NCBI RefSeq assembly: GCF_009617995.1 | Contig: NZ_CP044129.1 | Location: 1,488,001 to 1,552,000 of the forward strand | Direction: 5' to 3' | Source: Halomicrobium sp. LC1Hm | GTDB lineage: Archaea > Halobacteriota > Halobacteria > Halobacteriales > Haloarculaceae | Length of the DNA stretch: 64,000 bases | In this document: positions 48,744-58,837 of the stretch, piece after piece | Numbering within the stretch: the first letter of the stretch is position 1 | Layout of the letters: each line of letters begins with the position of its first letter | Translations under genes and position numbers: made by a program | The notes under the pieces: model-generated | The model's database searches: none | Told to the model about the DNA's origin: nothing | The model's input: only the letters and a program-made list of their open reading frames with translations

Positions 48744-50540
48744 ATGGCAGGAGAGCAGTTAGTACTGACCGGACTCATGGCCGTTCTCCTCGTCGTGATC
48801 GTCGGGGCCCTCGCGCGAGCCGAGGACTGGCGGTCGTACACACCCCTCGCGGGCGGTGGGGGCTACGGCGAGGCGACGGGACACGGACACGCAGAGAAAC
48901 CGGGTGGGCTCGTGCGGTGGCTCACGACGGTCGACCACAAAGACATCGGGATCCTCTACGGCGTCTACGCCGTGATCGCCTTCGCCGTCGGCGGCATCAT
49001 GGCGGTGCTGATCCGGGTGCAGCTGACGCTGCCCGGTGGCACCATCATCGGGAACAGCTACTACAACTCGATCCTGACGAGCCACGGGATCACGATGCTG
49101 TTCCTGTTCGGGACGCCGATTCTGGCCGCGTTCGCGAACTACTTCGTCCCGCTGTTGATCGGGGCCGACGACATGGCGTTCCCGCGGATCAACGCGATCG
49201 CGTTCTGGTTGCTCCCGCCGGCCGCACTCCTGATCTGGGCCGGGTTCTTCACCGCGCCGCTGACGGGCAACGAGATCGAGCCCGCACAGACGGCCTGGAC
49301 GATGTACACGCCGCTGTCGGCCGAACAGGCCAACCCCGGCGTCGACCTGATGTTGCTGGGCCTGCACCTCTCTGGGGTCGCGGCGACGATGGGTGCGATC
49401 AACTTCATCGCGACCATCTTCACCGAGCGCGGTGACGGCGTGAACTGGGCCAACCTCGACATCTTCAGCTGGACGGTCCTCACCCAGTCGGGGCTGATCC
49501 TCTTTGCCTTCCCGCTGCTTGGCAGTGCGATGATCATGCTTCTGCTGGACCGGAATCTCGCGACGACGTTCTTCGCCACCGGCAACGGCGGGACGATGCT
49601 GTGGCAACACCTGTTCTGGTTCTTCGGCCACCCCGAGGTGTACATCCTCGTGCTCCCGCCGATGGGACTGGTCAGCTACATCCTCCCGAAGTTCTCGGGC
49701 CGGAAGCTGTTCGGCTTCAAGTTCGTCGTCTACTCCACGCTGGCGATTGGCGTGCTCTCTTTCGGTGTCTGGGCCCACCACATGTTCTCGACCGGGATGG
49801 ACCCGCGGCTGCGTGCCTCCTTCATGGCGGTCTCGTTGGCCATCGCGATCCCCAGCGCCGTCAAGACGTTCAACTGGATCACGACGATGTGGAACGGCCA
49901 GCTTCGCCTGACGACGCCGATGCTGTTCTGTATCGGCTTCGTCTCGAACTTCATCATCGGCGGTGTCACCGGCGTCTTCCTGGCGTCGATCCCCGTCGAC
50001 CTCGTGCTCCACGACACCTACTACGTGGTCGGTCACTTCCACTACATCGTGATGGGTGCGATCGGGTTCGCCGTCTTCGCCGGCATCTACTACTGGTTCC
50101 CGATCGTCTCCGGGCGGATGTACCAGCGCACGCTCGGGAAAGCACACTTCTGGCTCTCGATGATCGGCACGAACGTCACCTTCTTCGCGATGCTGGCGCT
50201 TGGCTACCTCGGCATGCCACGGCGCTACGCGACCTACAACTTCGACGGTGCCTTCGCGCCGCTCGCCCAGGTGACGACGTTCCACCAGCTGGCGACCGTG
50301 GGCGCGTTCATCCTGCTGGTCGGACAGCTGCTGTTCGTCTGGAACGTCGTGACCTCCTGGCTCGAAGGTCGCCGCGTCCAGAGCCACGACCCGTGGAACC
50401 TCGAAGAGAACGACATGCTGGGCAACGAGTTCAGCTGGTTCAAAGAACAGCGTGAGACCGCCCTCGCCGACGGTGGCGAGGAAGACGAGGCCGTGATGGC
50501 CGACGGCGGACAGCCCAGCGAGCAGTCGGACGAACGGTAG
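48744..50540 (+). CDS. coxA: Cytochrome c oxidase subunit I
   Basis: A 598-residue haem-copper oxidase subunit with 12 or more helices. Haem and copper ligands are visible: TSHGITMLFLFGTPI (haem a His), WQHLFWFFGHPEVYILVLPPMG (CuB His-Pro-Glu-Val-Tyr) and WAHHMFSTGMDPRL (CuB His-His). The haem a3/a ligands are in HDTYYVVGHFHYIVMG. The N-terminal extension (about residues 1-60) carries an extra helix as in halophile oxidases. It reduces O2 to water while pumping protons; subunit II is not in the window. Small membrane genes flank it on both strands. Confidence 0.96.
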   Translation: MAGEQLVLTGLMAVLLVVIVGALARAEDWRSYTPLAGGGGYGEATGHGHAEKPGGLVRWLTTVDHKDIGILYGVYAVIAFAVGGIMAVLIRVQLTLPGGTIIGNSYYNSILTSHGITMLFLFGTPILAAFANYFVPLLIGADDMAFPRINAIAFWLLPPAALLIWAGFFTAPLTGNEIEPAQTAWTMYTPLSAEQANPGVDLMLLGLHLSGVAATMGAINFIATIFTERGDGVNWANLDIFSWTVLTQSGLILFAFPLLGSAMIMLLLDRNLATTFFATGNGGTMLWQHLFWFFGHPEVYILVLPPMGLVSYILPKFSGRKLFGFKFVVYSTLAIGVLSFGVWAHHMFSTGMDPRLRASFMAVSLAIAIPSAVKTFNWITTMWNGQLRLTTPMLFCIGFVSNFIIGGVTGVFLASIPVDLVLHDTYYVVGHFHYIVMGAIGFAVFAGIYYWFPIVSGRMYQRTLGKAHFWLSMIGTNVTFFAMLALGYLGMPRRYATYNFDGAFAPLAQVTTFHQLATVGAFILLVGQLLFVWNVVTSWLEGRRVQSHDPWNLEENDMLGNEFSWFKEQRETALADGGEEDEAVMADGGQPSEQSDER

Positions 50541-50573
50541 TTCGAGCGGTCGTCTTTTCGATTCGCCGGTGGT

Positions 50574-50666
50574 CTACACGCCGCCCGAGATGAGGATGAT
50601 CCCGGTGACGAACATCAGCGACGCGATCCCGGCGAGCACGAGAAAGAGGAGGTCTTTTTCGGCCAT
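50574..50666 (-). CDS. Thirty-residue single-helix membrane protein
   Basis: ATG at 50664-50666 opens 30 codons encoding a single hydrophobic helix. It begins MAEKDLLFLVLAG and ends FVTGIILISGGV. It faces coxA convergently (33 bases from the coxA stop). The acidic N terminus followed by one clean transmembrane helix is typical of tiny oxidase-associated subunits in halophiles, such as those accompanying haem-copper oxidases. The frame is too short for length-based gene finders but its sequence looks protein-like throughout. Confidence 0.6.
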   Translation of the reverse strand: MAEKDLLFLVLAGIASLMFVTGIILISGGV

Positions 50667-50714
50667 AGCGGCCCTTGGCACTGGAGCGAAAAAGGCTAAT
50701 CGACTCGCTCCCGA

Positions 50715-50984
50715 GTGGCAAGCGTGAGTGGCACGCTGCGTGGCGATCGACTCGTCGTCAGACTCTACCTGATCATCGTGGCGCTGACGGGCGTGATGGG
50801 GTACGTACTCGCCTGGGCGACCGACGAGACGCTCGAACCGGAGCTGTTCGGCGTCGTCGCGCTGCCGCCGACGCCGGTCGGCGTCGCCGTCTTCGGGATG
50901 GTGACCATCGGGACCGGATTGGGCGTGTTGCTGGCGCTGGTGGTGTACGTCGCGAACAACTTCGACGACGCCAGAAACGAGTAG
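50715..50984 (+). CDS. Two-helix membrane protein near cox
   Basis: An 89-residue protein with an N-terminal charged segment (SVSGTLRGDRLVVR) and two helices (about 17-36 and 58-80) joined by DETLEPELFGVVALPPTPVG. The start may be GTG at 50715 or GTG at 50724; an AT-rich AAAAAGGCTAATC box near 50688-50700 favours the first. No catalytic residues. It diverges from the tiny gene at 50574, sharing a 48-base promoter region, and converges with acs (12 bases apart). Confidence 0.78.
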   Translation: MASVSGTLRGDRLVVRLYLIIVALTGVMGYVLAWATDETLEPELFGVVALPPTPVGVAVFGMVTIGTGLGVLLALVVYVANNFDDARNE

Positions 50985-50996
50985 GCGGTCGGGCGA

Positions 50997-52994
<1,998 letters not shown>

Positions 52995-53244
52995 GATTAA
53001 ATATACCTCATGCTGGTGCTCACAGTGGAACCGTATTAAGTTATTCCAAGCGACATGATCTGTATAGATACTGGCATCTCGTTTCCCAGAGACAAACGAA
53101 TGGCAAGCAGGGACTGCGAAGCCATTCACCTTACCACTCTGAAACACCTGTAGCACAACCGACGGTATCCTCGGTCAAAAGCCGGCGTCGGTCCAGTGGA
53201 GGCGAACGCTCACTGGAGAGCAAAGACGAGAGTTTCGAGTGCCG

Positions 53245-54087
53245 TTACAGCTTGGTCGTGGCGGTCGCCGCCGCCGACGCGTCGCCGATCTCACGGTAGT
53301 AGGCGACGTAGTACGTGTACATGACCGAGCCGACGGCCGTGCTGATCACGAGACTCGAACCGAGAAAGAGCCCGGCCTCGGTGGTCGACATGTAGTCGAA
53401 GATCGAGACCATCCCGGTGTTGGACCCGGCGTCCATCGCCATCGAGTCGAAGCTGGTGTAGAACAGGAACGCCGTCGGGAGCTGTGCGAACAGACCGATC
53501 ACGAACGCCAGCAGGTCGAAACCGAGCACCGAAAGGACGTTCGAGCGAACGAGCGAGAGGCTCCGGCGGAACGAGTCGGCCACTCCGTCGCCGTCGAGCA
53601 CCATCGCGGCGGGGAAAAACTGCGAGAGGAACCACGGAACCAGGACGACGAGGAAACCGACCAGCGAGAGGAGCGCGACCACCAGAAGCGTCGCGGTCCC
53701 CAGCCCGGCGTTGAGCGCGAACCCGAACACCAGAACCACTGCCACGAAGAAGACGATCGCGACGAGAACGTAGAGGACGAGCGTGACGACACCGAGGAGG
53801 AGTCCGCCCAGGAGGAGGCCGACGTAGTGGTCCCGGCCAGCCGCGAGGAACTGACCGAACGACGGGGTCTCCGTCATCGACGCCGCCACGTAGGCGACGA
53901 GCCCGCCGACGAGGAAGGGCAGTAGGAGATAGATGACGCCGGTCGCGGGATACGCGAGCAGTGGGTTGACGAACTGGGCAGCAGAGAGGCCGGTGCTCAG
54001 CAGCGAGAACGCGAAGAGGATCGCGACGATCTGGGGCTGTCGGCGGAGGGTGTCGATACCGGTCGCGAGTGCGCCAGCGGGCTTCAT
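53245..54087 (-). CDS. Six-helix membrane protein, glycerophosphoryl diester phosphodiesterase membrane-domain-like
   Basis: A 280-residue protein with six predicted helices and the conserved segment FFPAAMVLDGDGVADSFRRSLSLVRSN (about 160-186). Helices are separated by short loops, and the N terminus (MKPAGALATGIDTLRRQPQI) is amphipathic. This architecture recurs in halophile membrane proteins of unknown function, comparable to the GDPD membrane region or DUF7847-like families. No catalytic domain is attached. It lies between acs and the mutase gene, minus strand; its relation to either is unclear. Confidence 0.78.
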   Translation of the reverse strand: MKPAGALATGIDTLRRQPQIVAILFAFSLLSTGLSAAQFVNPLLAYPATGVIYLLLPFLVGGLVAYVAASMTETPSFGQFLAAGRDHYVGLLLGGLLLGVVTLVLYVLVAIVFFVAVVLVFGFALNAGLGTATLLVVALLSLVGFLVVLVPWFLSQFFPAAMVLDGDGVADSFRRSLSLVRSNVLSVLGFDLLAFVIGLFAQLPTAFLFYTSFDSMAMDAGSNTGMVSIFDYMSTTEAGLFLGSSLVISTAVGSVMYTYYVAYYREIGDASAAATATTKL

Positions 54088-54141
54088 GTCACCGACGACC
54101 TATCGGCAACGAATAAGTTTTCCGGGTAGTGGTCGACCGCG

Positions 54142-55845
54142 TCACGCGGCCCCGATCGTCTCCCGGTAGCTCCCGTACTCGTCCTCGAAGACGCCCATGA
54201 TCTCGCCCATCGTCGCCTCGACTTTGACGGCCTCGACGATCGCTGGCATCACGTTCTCGCCGCCGACGGCCGCCTCTCTGACACCGGCGAGCGCCGCCGT
54301 CACGGCCTCGTCGTCGCGTTCGGCCCGTACGTCTGCGAGGCGCTCGCGTTGCTGTTCTTGCACGCGGTCCTCGACCTGCAGGAGGTCGGGTTCGGTCTCC
54401 TCCTCGACCGCGTAGGCGTTGACGCCGACGACGGTCGCCTCGCCGTCCTCGACGCGTTCCTGGTACTCGTAGGCGGCGTCCTGTATCTCCCGCTGGAAGT
54501 AGCCGTCTTCGATCCCCGCGAGGACGCCCGCTCGCATGGAGCCGTCGCCCAGTTCGTCCCTGACGTGTTCGATGTACGCCATCGCGTCGGCCTCGATCTC
54601 GTCTGTCAGCGTCTCGACGGCGAAGCTCCCACCCAGCGGGTCCACGATATCGGCCGCACCGGACTCCTCTGCGATGATCTGCTGGGTTCGCAGGGCCACC
54701 CGAACCGCCTTCTCGCTGGGCAGAGCGAGTGCCTCGTCGAAGCTGTTCGTGTGCAGGCTCTGGGTCCCGCCGAGGACGCCGGCCAGCGCCTGAATGGTCA
54801 CCCTGACGACGTTGTTCAGCGGCTGCTGGGCAGTCAGTGACTGGCCGGCGGTCTGGGTGTGGAACTTCAGTTGCTTGGCGGCCGGCTCGCTCGCGTCGTA
54901 CCACTCGTCCATGACCCGCGCGTAGATCCGCCGCGCGGCCCGGAACTTCGCGACCTCCTCGAAGATCGAGTTGTGCGCGTTGAAGAAGAAGGACAGTTGC
55001 GGGGCGAACGTGTCCACGTCGAGGCCCCGGTCGAGACAGTCCTCGACGTAGGCGAAGCCGTCGGCGAGCGTGAAGGCCAGTTCCTGCGTGGCGGTCGATC
55101 CGGCCTCGCGGATGTGATAGCCCGAGACCGAGACCGGCTTGAACGACGGCGTCTCCTCGGTGGCGAACTCGATCACGTCCGTCACGAGCCGCAGCGACGG
55201 CTCCGGGGGAACGACCCACTCTTTCTGTGCGATGAACTCCTTGAACATGTCGTTCTGGAGAGTGCCCCGAAGCTCCGTGCGGTCGACGCCGCGGCGATCT
55301 GCGAGCGCGACGTACATCGCGTAGATGACGGGCGCGCTGGGGTTGATGGTGAAACTCGTCGAGATCTCGGCGAGGTCGATCCCGTCGAAGAGGATCTCCA
55401 CGTCCCGGAGCGTGTCGACGGCGACGCCCTCCTTGCCGACCTCGCCCTCGGCCATGCGGTCGTCCGAGTCGATCCCCATCAGCGTGGGCATGTCGAAGGC
55501 CGTCGAGAGTCCCGTCTGGCCCTCGTCGATCAGGTACTGAAATCGCTCGTTGGTCTCCCGAGCTGTGCCGAAGCCGGCGAACTGGCGCATCGTCCACTGG
55601 CGGCCACGGTACATCGTCGGATAGACGCCGCGGGTGTAGGGCTCCTCGCCGGGGAAGCCGAGATCACGCTCGTAGTCGAGGTCGGCAACGTCGGCCGGCG
55701 TGTACAGCCTGTCGACCGCGCGATTCGAGACGGTGGCGAACCGCTCGGCTCGCTCGCCGTAGGCGTCCAGTACCGGATCGAGCGTCTCGGCCTCCCAGTC
55801 GGCTTTCGCCTCCCGGATGGCTGCCAGGTCGGCCTCGTCGTACAT
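54142..55845 (-). CDS. Acyl-CoA mutase large subunit, isobutyryl-CoA-type specificity
   Basis: A 567-residue (from ATG 55843-55845) adenosylcobalamin-dependent acyl-CoA mutase large subunit without the cobalamin-binding domain. Family residues include YPTMYRGRQWTMRQFAGFGTARETNERF, FDMPTLMGIDSD and SVSGYHIREAGS. The substrate-selecting positions equal to Tyr89 and Arg207 of methylmalonyl-CoA mutase are Phe89 and Gln207 here (RQFAGF and IAQKEW), the pair known from isobutyryl-CoA mutases. The B12-binding small subunit must be encoded elsewhere. An alternative start adds nine residues. It is likely part of branched-chain acyl-CoA breakdown. Confidence 0.88.
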   Translation of the reverse strand: MYDEADLAAIREAKADWEAETLDPVLDAYGERAERFATVSNRAVDRLYTPADVADLDYERDLGFPGEEPYTRGVYPTMYRGRQWTMRQFAGFGTARETNERFQYLIDEGQTGLSTAFDMPTLMGIDSDDRMAEGEVGKEGVAVDTLRDVEILFDGIDLAEISTSFTINPSAPVIYAMYVALADRRGVDRTELRGTLQNDMFKEFIAQKEWVVPPEPSLRLVTDVIEFATEETPSFKPVSVSGYHIREAGSTATQELAFTLADGFAYVEDCLDRGLDVDTFAPQLSFFFNAHNSIFEEVAKFRAARRIYARVMDEWYDASEPAAKQLKFHTQTAGQSLTAQQPLNNVVRVTIQALAGVLGGTQSLHTNSFDEALALPSEKAVRVALRTQQIIAEESGAADIVDPLGGSFAVETLTDEIEADAMAYIEHVRDELGDGSMRAGVLAGIEDGYFQREIQDAAYEYQERVEDGEATVVGVNAYAVEEETEPDLLQVEDRVQEQQRERLADVRAERDDEAVTAALAGVREAAVGGENVMPAIVEAVKVEATMGEIMGVFEDEYGSYRETIGAA

Positions 55846-55897
55846 ACTGTATTCGTTGACATCATGTGACAATAAATCTTGTACGCGCCGGGGGGTC

Positions 55898-56764
55898 CTA
55901 CTCGTCTTCGCCCTGGAGGCGTTCGGTCGTCTCGACGAGCGGGTGACGCGCGTAGTCGACCACCTCGATGTCGCTGATCGAAGTGAGGTCCGCGTCGTCG
56001 GCGGTGCGTGCCATCCCGAGGTCGACGGGGTCGCCCAGCACGATCACGTAGGCGTCCATCTCCTCGACGCCCAGCTGTTCGGCCGCTTTCACTCGGTGGT
56101 GGCCGTCGGCAAGCAACAGCTCACGGGTCTGCTCCGAGCCCTCGCCGTCGGCGAACTCGGTGACGGTCACCTGATCTGGCGGCTGGAGCCCCCCGTTGTC
56201 GATGACGACGAGCGGCTCTGCGAGTCCGCGTTTGAGTTCGTAGGTCCGTCCCTCCAGTTCGTCCGCGTAGACGGTCCCCTGTGTCGGCACCAGTTCGTCG
56301 ATGACGACCTCGCGCCGTTCGTCCCGCGCGGACACGTCGTGGATCGACTCCAGGGTCCGGGTGAGCTTGTCGACCTTGTTCGGCGTCGCGCGCTCGATGT
56401 GCGAGCGGATCACGTCAGCGTTCGAGATGATGCCGACGAGGTGGCCCGCGTCGTCGACGACCGGGAGCTTCTGGATGCCAGAGCGGAGGATGACTCGACC
56501 TGCATCCTGAACGCCCATCTCCGGGTGGGCGACGAGGATGTCGTCGCTCATCACGCGAAACATCGGCTCGTGGTCCTCGGCCAGCAACAGATCGCGGGCG
56601 CTGACGAAGCCCTCGACACGACGCCCCTCACACACCGGAAAACCGCTGTACTCGTCGCTCTCGGCGATTCGATGGGCCACCACCTCGACCGTATCGTCGG
56701 GCGAGACCGTGGCCACGTCGCTGGTCATGTACTCCCGGACCCGTGGTTCGCCGTCCGCTCCCAT
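55898..56764 (-). CDS. CBS-pair protein fused to ParB/SerK-like domain
   Basis: A 288-residue protein. Two CBS motifs (about 8-65 and 70-125; VREYMTSDVATVSPDD and VMSDDILVAHPEMGVQDAGRV) are followed by a ParB/sulfiredoxin-like domain (about 150-245). That domain has LLLADGHHRVKAAEQLG, whose DGHHR lies at 220-224. The DGHHR motif is shared by ParB-type nucleases and by archaeal free-serine kinase SerK. The CBS pair likely senses an adenine nucleotide. Whether the second domain binds DNA or phosphorylates serine is undecided. It precedes the mutase gene by 53 bases on the same strand. Confidence 0.82.
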   Translation of the reverse strand: MGADGEPRVREYMTSDVATVSPDDTVEVVAHRIAESDEYSGFPVCEGRRVEGFVSARDLLLAEDHEPMFRVMSDDILVAHPEMGVQDAGRVILRSGIQKLPVVDDAGHLVGIISNADVIRSHIERATPNKVDKLTRTLESIHDVSARDERREVVIDELVPTQGTVYADELEGRTYELKRGLAEPLVVIDNGGLQPPDQVTVTEFADGEGSEQTRELLLADGHHRVKAAEQLGVEEMDAYVIVLGDPVDLGMARTADDADLTSISDIEVVDYARHPLVETTERLQGEDE

Positions 56765-56809
56765 GTCTTCGGGGACGAGACCACGGGAGAAAAAGGCCCC
56801 GGCGGTCCG

Positions 56810-58300
56810 TCACTCCTCGCCGTCCTCGCTGTCGAGATACTCGTCGGTCGCCCCGTAGCGCGACGCGGTGTACACCGGGCTCAGGAGGTGGTTGGGGCGG
56901 GCCTGGACCGCGTCGAGGAACCGGTCGTCGACGACGGCGCGAACGACCTCGTGGAGCGACTCGTCCCGGTCCTCGATGGATTCGAGGACGCCCAGCGTGA
57001 TCTGGGCACCGGCCATGTCGGCGTGGCCCCCCGCACTGCCGATCTGGCCGAACGCCTCGCGGAGCACTTCGCCGAGGTCGATCTCGGTCCCGCGAGCGCG
57101 CGCCGACGCGTAGATCGTTCCGTCCTTGACGCCGTAGACCAGCGTCGAGTTGATCCCCTGAAGGTCGAGCAGTCGATCGGCGGCCTGTGCGAGCGCGTCG
57201 CGGTCCGAGAGCTCACCCACGCAGCTCAGCAGCACCGATCCCTCCCGCTGGCGGTTCGCGATCGCGCGCCCGATCGTATCGAGGGTGTCGGCGCTCATGC
57301 TCGGGTCCTCGATACGCTGGAGGATGTCGAGGTCGGCGTGTGGGAGCAGGTAGGCCGCGGCCTCGAAGTCGTCGACCGACACCTCGCGTCGAAACTCGCG
57401 CGTGTCGACGCTGATGCCAAAGAGGAGTCCCGTCGCGACCGCCTCTTCGACGAGCGAGTCGAACCGACAGAGATAGTCGGCGAGCAGCGTACTGGTGGCA
57501 CCCACGTCGCTCCGGAGGTCGACGAACCGCGCCTCGACTGGCGCGCGCGGCGGGTGGTGATCGACGACGATGTCGATGGGCGTCTCGGGCGGGAGCTGGT
57601 CGTTGACGCCGGGACGGGAGTGATCGACCAGCGCGAAGCCGTCGTACGCGTCCAGATCCGCGTCGGCGTCGAGGTTCTGGAGGTCGAACTCCAGTAAGTT
57701 CACGAACGCCCTGTTCTCCTGGTGGGTGATCTCGCCGTAGTAACACAGCTCCGTCTCACAGCCGACGGCCTGTGCCAGTCGCGACAGCGCGACCCCGCTC
57801 GCGATGGCGTCGGGGTCCGGGTTGTCGTGCATGACGACCGCCAGCGTGCCGTCCACGTCGCGCAACACGCGCTGGAGCTGTCGGGTCCGCAGACCGGCCT
57901 CGCCGATGCGTTCCATGAGGTGGTCGGTGATCGCCGCGCCGGGATCGACGACCCGGTCGGCGACGCGTTCGAGGGCCTCGTCGACCGCCGGATCGGTCTC
58001 CAGCCCGCTGTAGGCGACGAGCATCACCGACGGGAAGACGGATCGCACCGCCTGCGCGACGGCCGCGTTGCGCTTGGCGTCGCCGACGGCGACGAACACC
58101 GTCTCTGGCGTCGGGTCAAGCGACGACAGCACCGAGCGGTCGGCCGGATCAGCCAACTGCACCGTGATCGCGTCCGTACGGAGCGTGTCGACCCGGTGTT
58201 CGTCCTCGGTGAGGACCGTCACCTCGCCACGGCCGGCTGCGAGTTCGTCGAGCAGTGACCGGACGAGCGGCCCCGCCCCCAACACCAGGCGAGAAGTCAT
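56810..58300 (-). CDS. TrkA-N/DHH-DHHA1 fusion phosphoesterase
   Basis: A 496-residue protein. An N-terminal NAD-binding TrkA-like domain (1-130: LVLGAGPLVRSLLDELAAGRGEVTVLTEDE) is fused to a DHH domain (about 150-330) with MHDNPDPDAIASG at 157-169 and IVVDHHPP at 244-251, intact metal motifs. A DHHA1 domain (about 390-470) with GSAGGHADMAGAQ closes it. DHH-DHHA1 enzymes split oligonucleotides or cyclic di-AMP; the nucleotide-sensing TrkA half suggests a regulator of ion or second-messenger levels. The exact substrate is unknown. It precedes the CBS gene by 46 bases and follows lrp by 36. Confidence 0.88.
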   Translation of the reverse strand: MTSRLVLGAGPLVRSLLDELAAGRGEVTVLTEDEHRVDTLRTDAITVQLADPADRSVLSSLDPTPETVFVAVGDAKRNAAVAQAVRSVFPSVMLVAYSGLETDPAVDEALERVADRVVDPGAAITDHLMERIGEAGLRTRQLQRVLRDVDGTLAVVMHDNPDPDAIASGVALSRLAQAVGCETELCYYGEITHQENRAFVNLLEFDLQNLDADADLDAYDGFALVDHSRPGVNDQLPPETPIDIVVDHHPPRAPVEARFVDLRSDVGATSTLLADYLCRFDSLVEEAVATGLLFGISVDTREFRREVSVDDFEAAAYLLPHADLDILQRIEDPSMSADTLDTIGRAIANRQREGSVLLSCVGELSDRDALAQAADRLLDLQGINSTLVYGVKDGTIYASARARGTEIDLGEVLREAFGQIGSAGGHADMAGAQITLGVLESIEDRDESLHEVVRAVVDDRFLDAVQARPNHLLSPVYTASRYGATDEYLDSEDGEE

Positions 58301-58335
58301 ACGCGGGAGTGAGCGATGGAGCGTCTAAAAACCAC

Positions 58336-58764
58336 TTACTTGAGCCGCTCCTGGAGGAAGGAGGGATGTGCCGCCGTGACGCCCTCCGTCGAGAGGATCT
58401 CGTCTTCGATGATCTCGCCGACTTCGCCGCCGTCGGCGGCCCGCACTTCCGCCATGAGCATGTGGTCGCCACTGGACGTGTACAGCGACTCGACGGCGTC
58501 GATCGCAGAGAGTGCGCGAGTCACCTCGACGTAGCAGTCGCTCGCGACGTCCATCCCGACCAGTGCGATCGACTGGCTCGATAGCTTCTTGGGGTTCACG
58601 TCGGCCGAGTAGCCGACGATGACGCCCTCGTCTTCGAGTTTGTTGATGTACTTGCGAACGGTCGGTTTCGAAACGTCCGCCCGTTCGGCGATCTCCGCGT
58701 ACGATGCCTGTGCATCGTCCTCCAGGACAGAGAGAATGCGGCGCTCCGTAGAATCGACGCTCAT
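58336..58764 (-). CDS. Lrp/AsnC-family transcriptional regulator
   Basis: A 142-residue Lrp/AsnC regulator. Its N-terminal winged helix is MSVDSTERRILSVLEDDAQASYAEIAERADVSKPTVRKYINKLEDEGVI. A C-terminal RAM (ligand-binding) domain follows (SIALVGMDVASDCYVEVTRALSAIDAVESLYTSSGDHMLMAEV), with its usual effector-binding beta strands. It lies just downstream of korB on the same strand and the interval of 74 bases may hold its own promoter. A role in 2-oxoacid or amino-acid metabolism is inferred from neighbours. Confidence 0.92.
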   Translation of the reverse strand: MSVDSTERRILSVLEDDAQASYAEIAERADVSKPTVRKYINKLEDEGVIVGYSADVNPKKLSSQSIALVGMDVASDCYVEVTRALSAIDAVESLYTSSGDHMLMAEVRAADGGEVGEIIEDEILSTEGVTAAHPSFLQERLK

Positions 58765-58837
58765 AGACGTTTCTTTGCTACGGACGAAAAAATACCTTCC
58801 GAATCCACAAACGAGGATGCAGTCCCGCCGAGCGGCG

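Noticed and set aside
53000-53156. N-terminal extension of acs
   Set aside because: The 54 extra codons contain many Cys, His and Phe, lack acidic bias and differ from the normal Acs start; ATG at 52994 fits the family.
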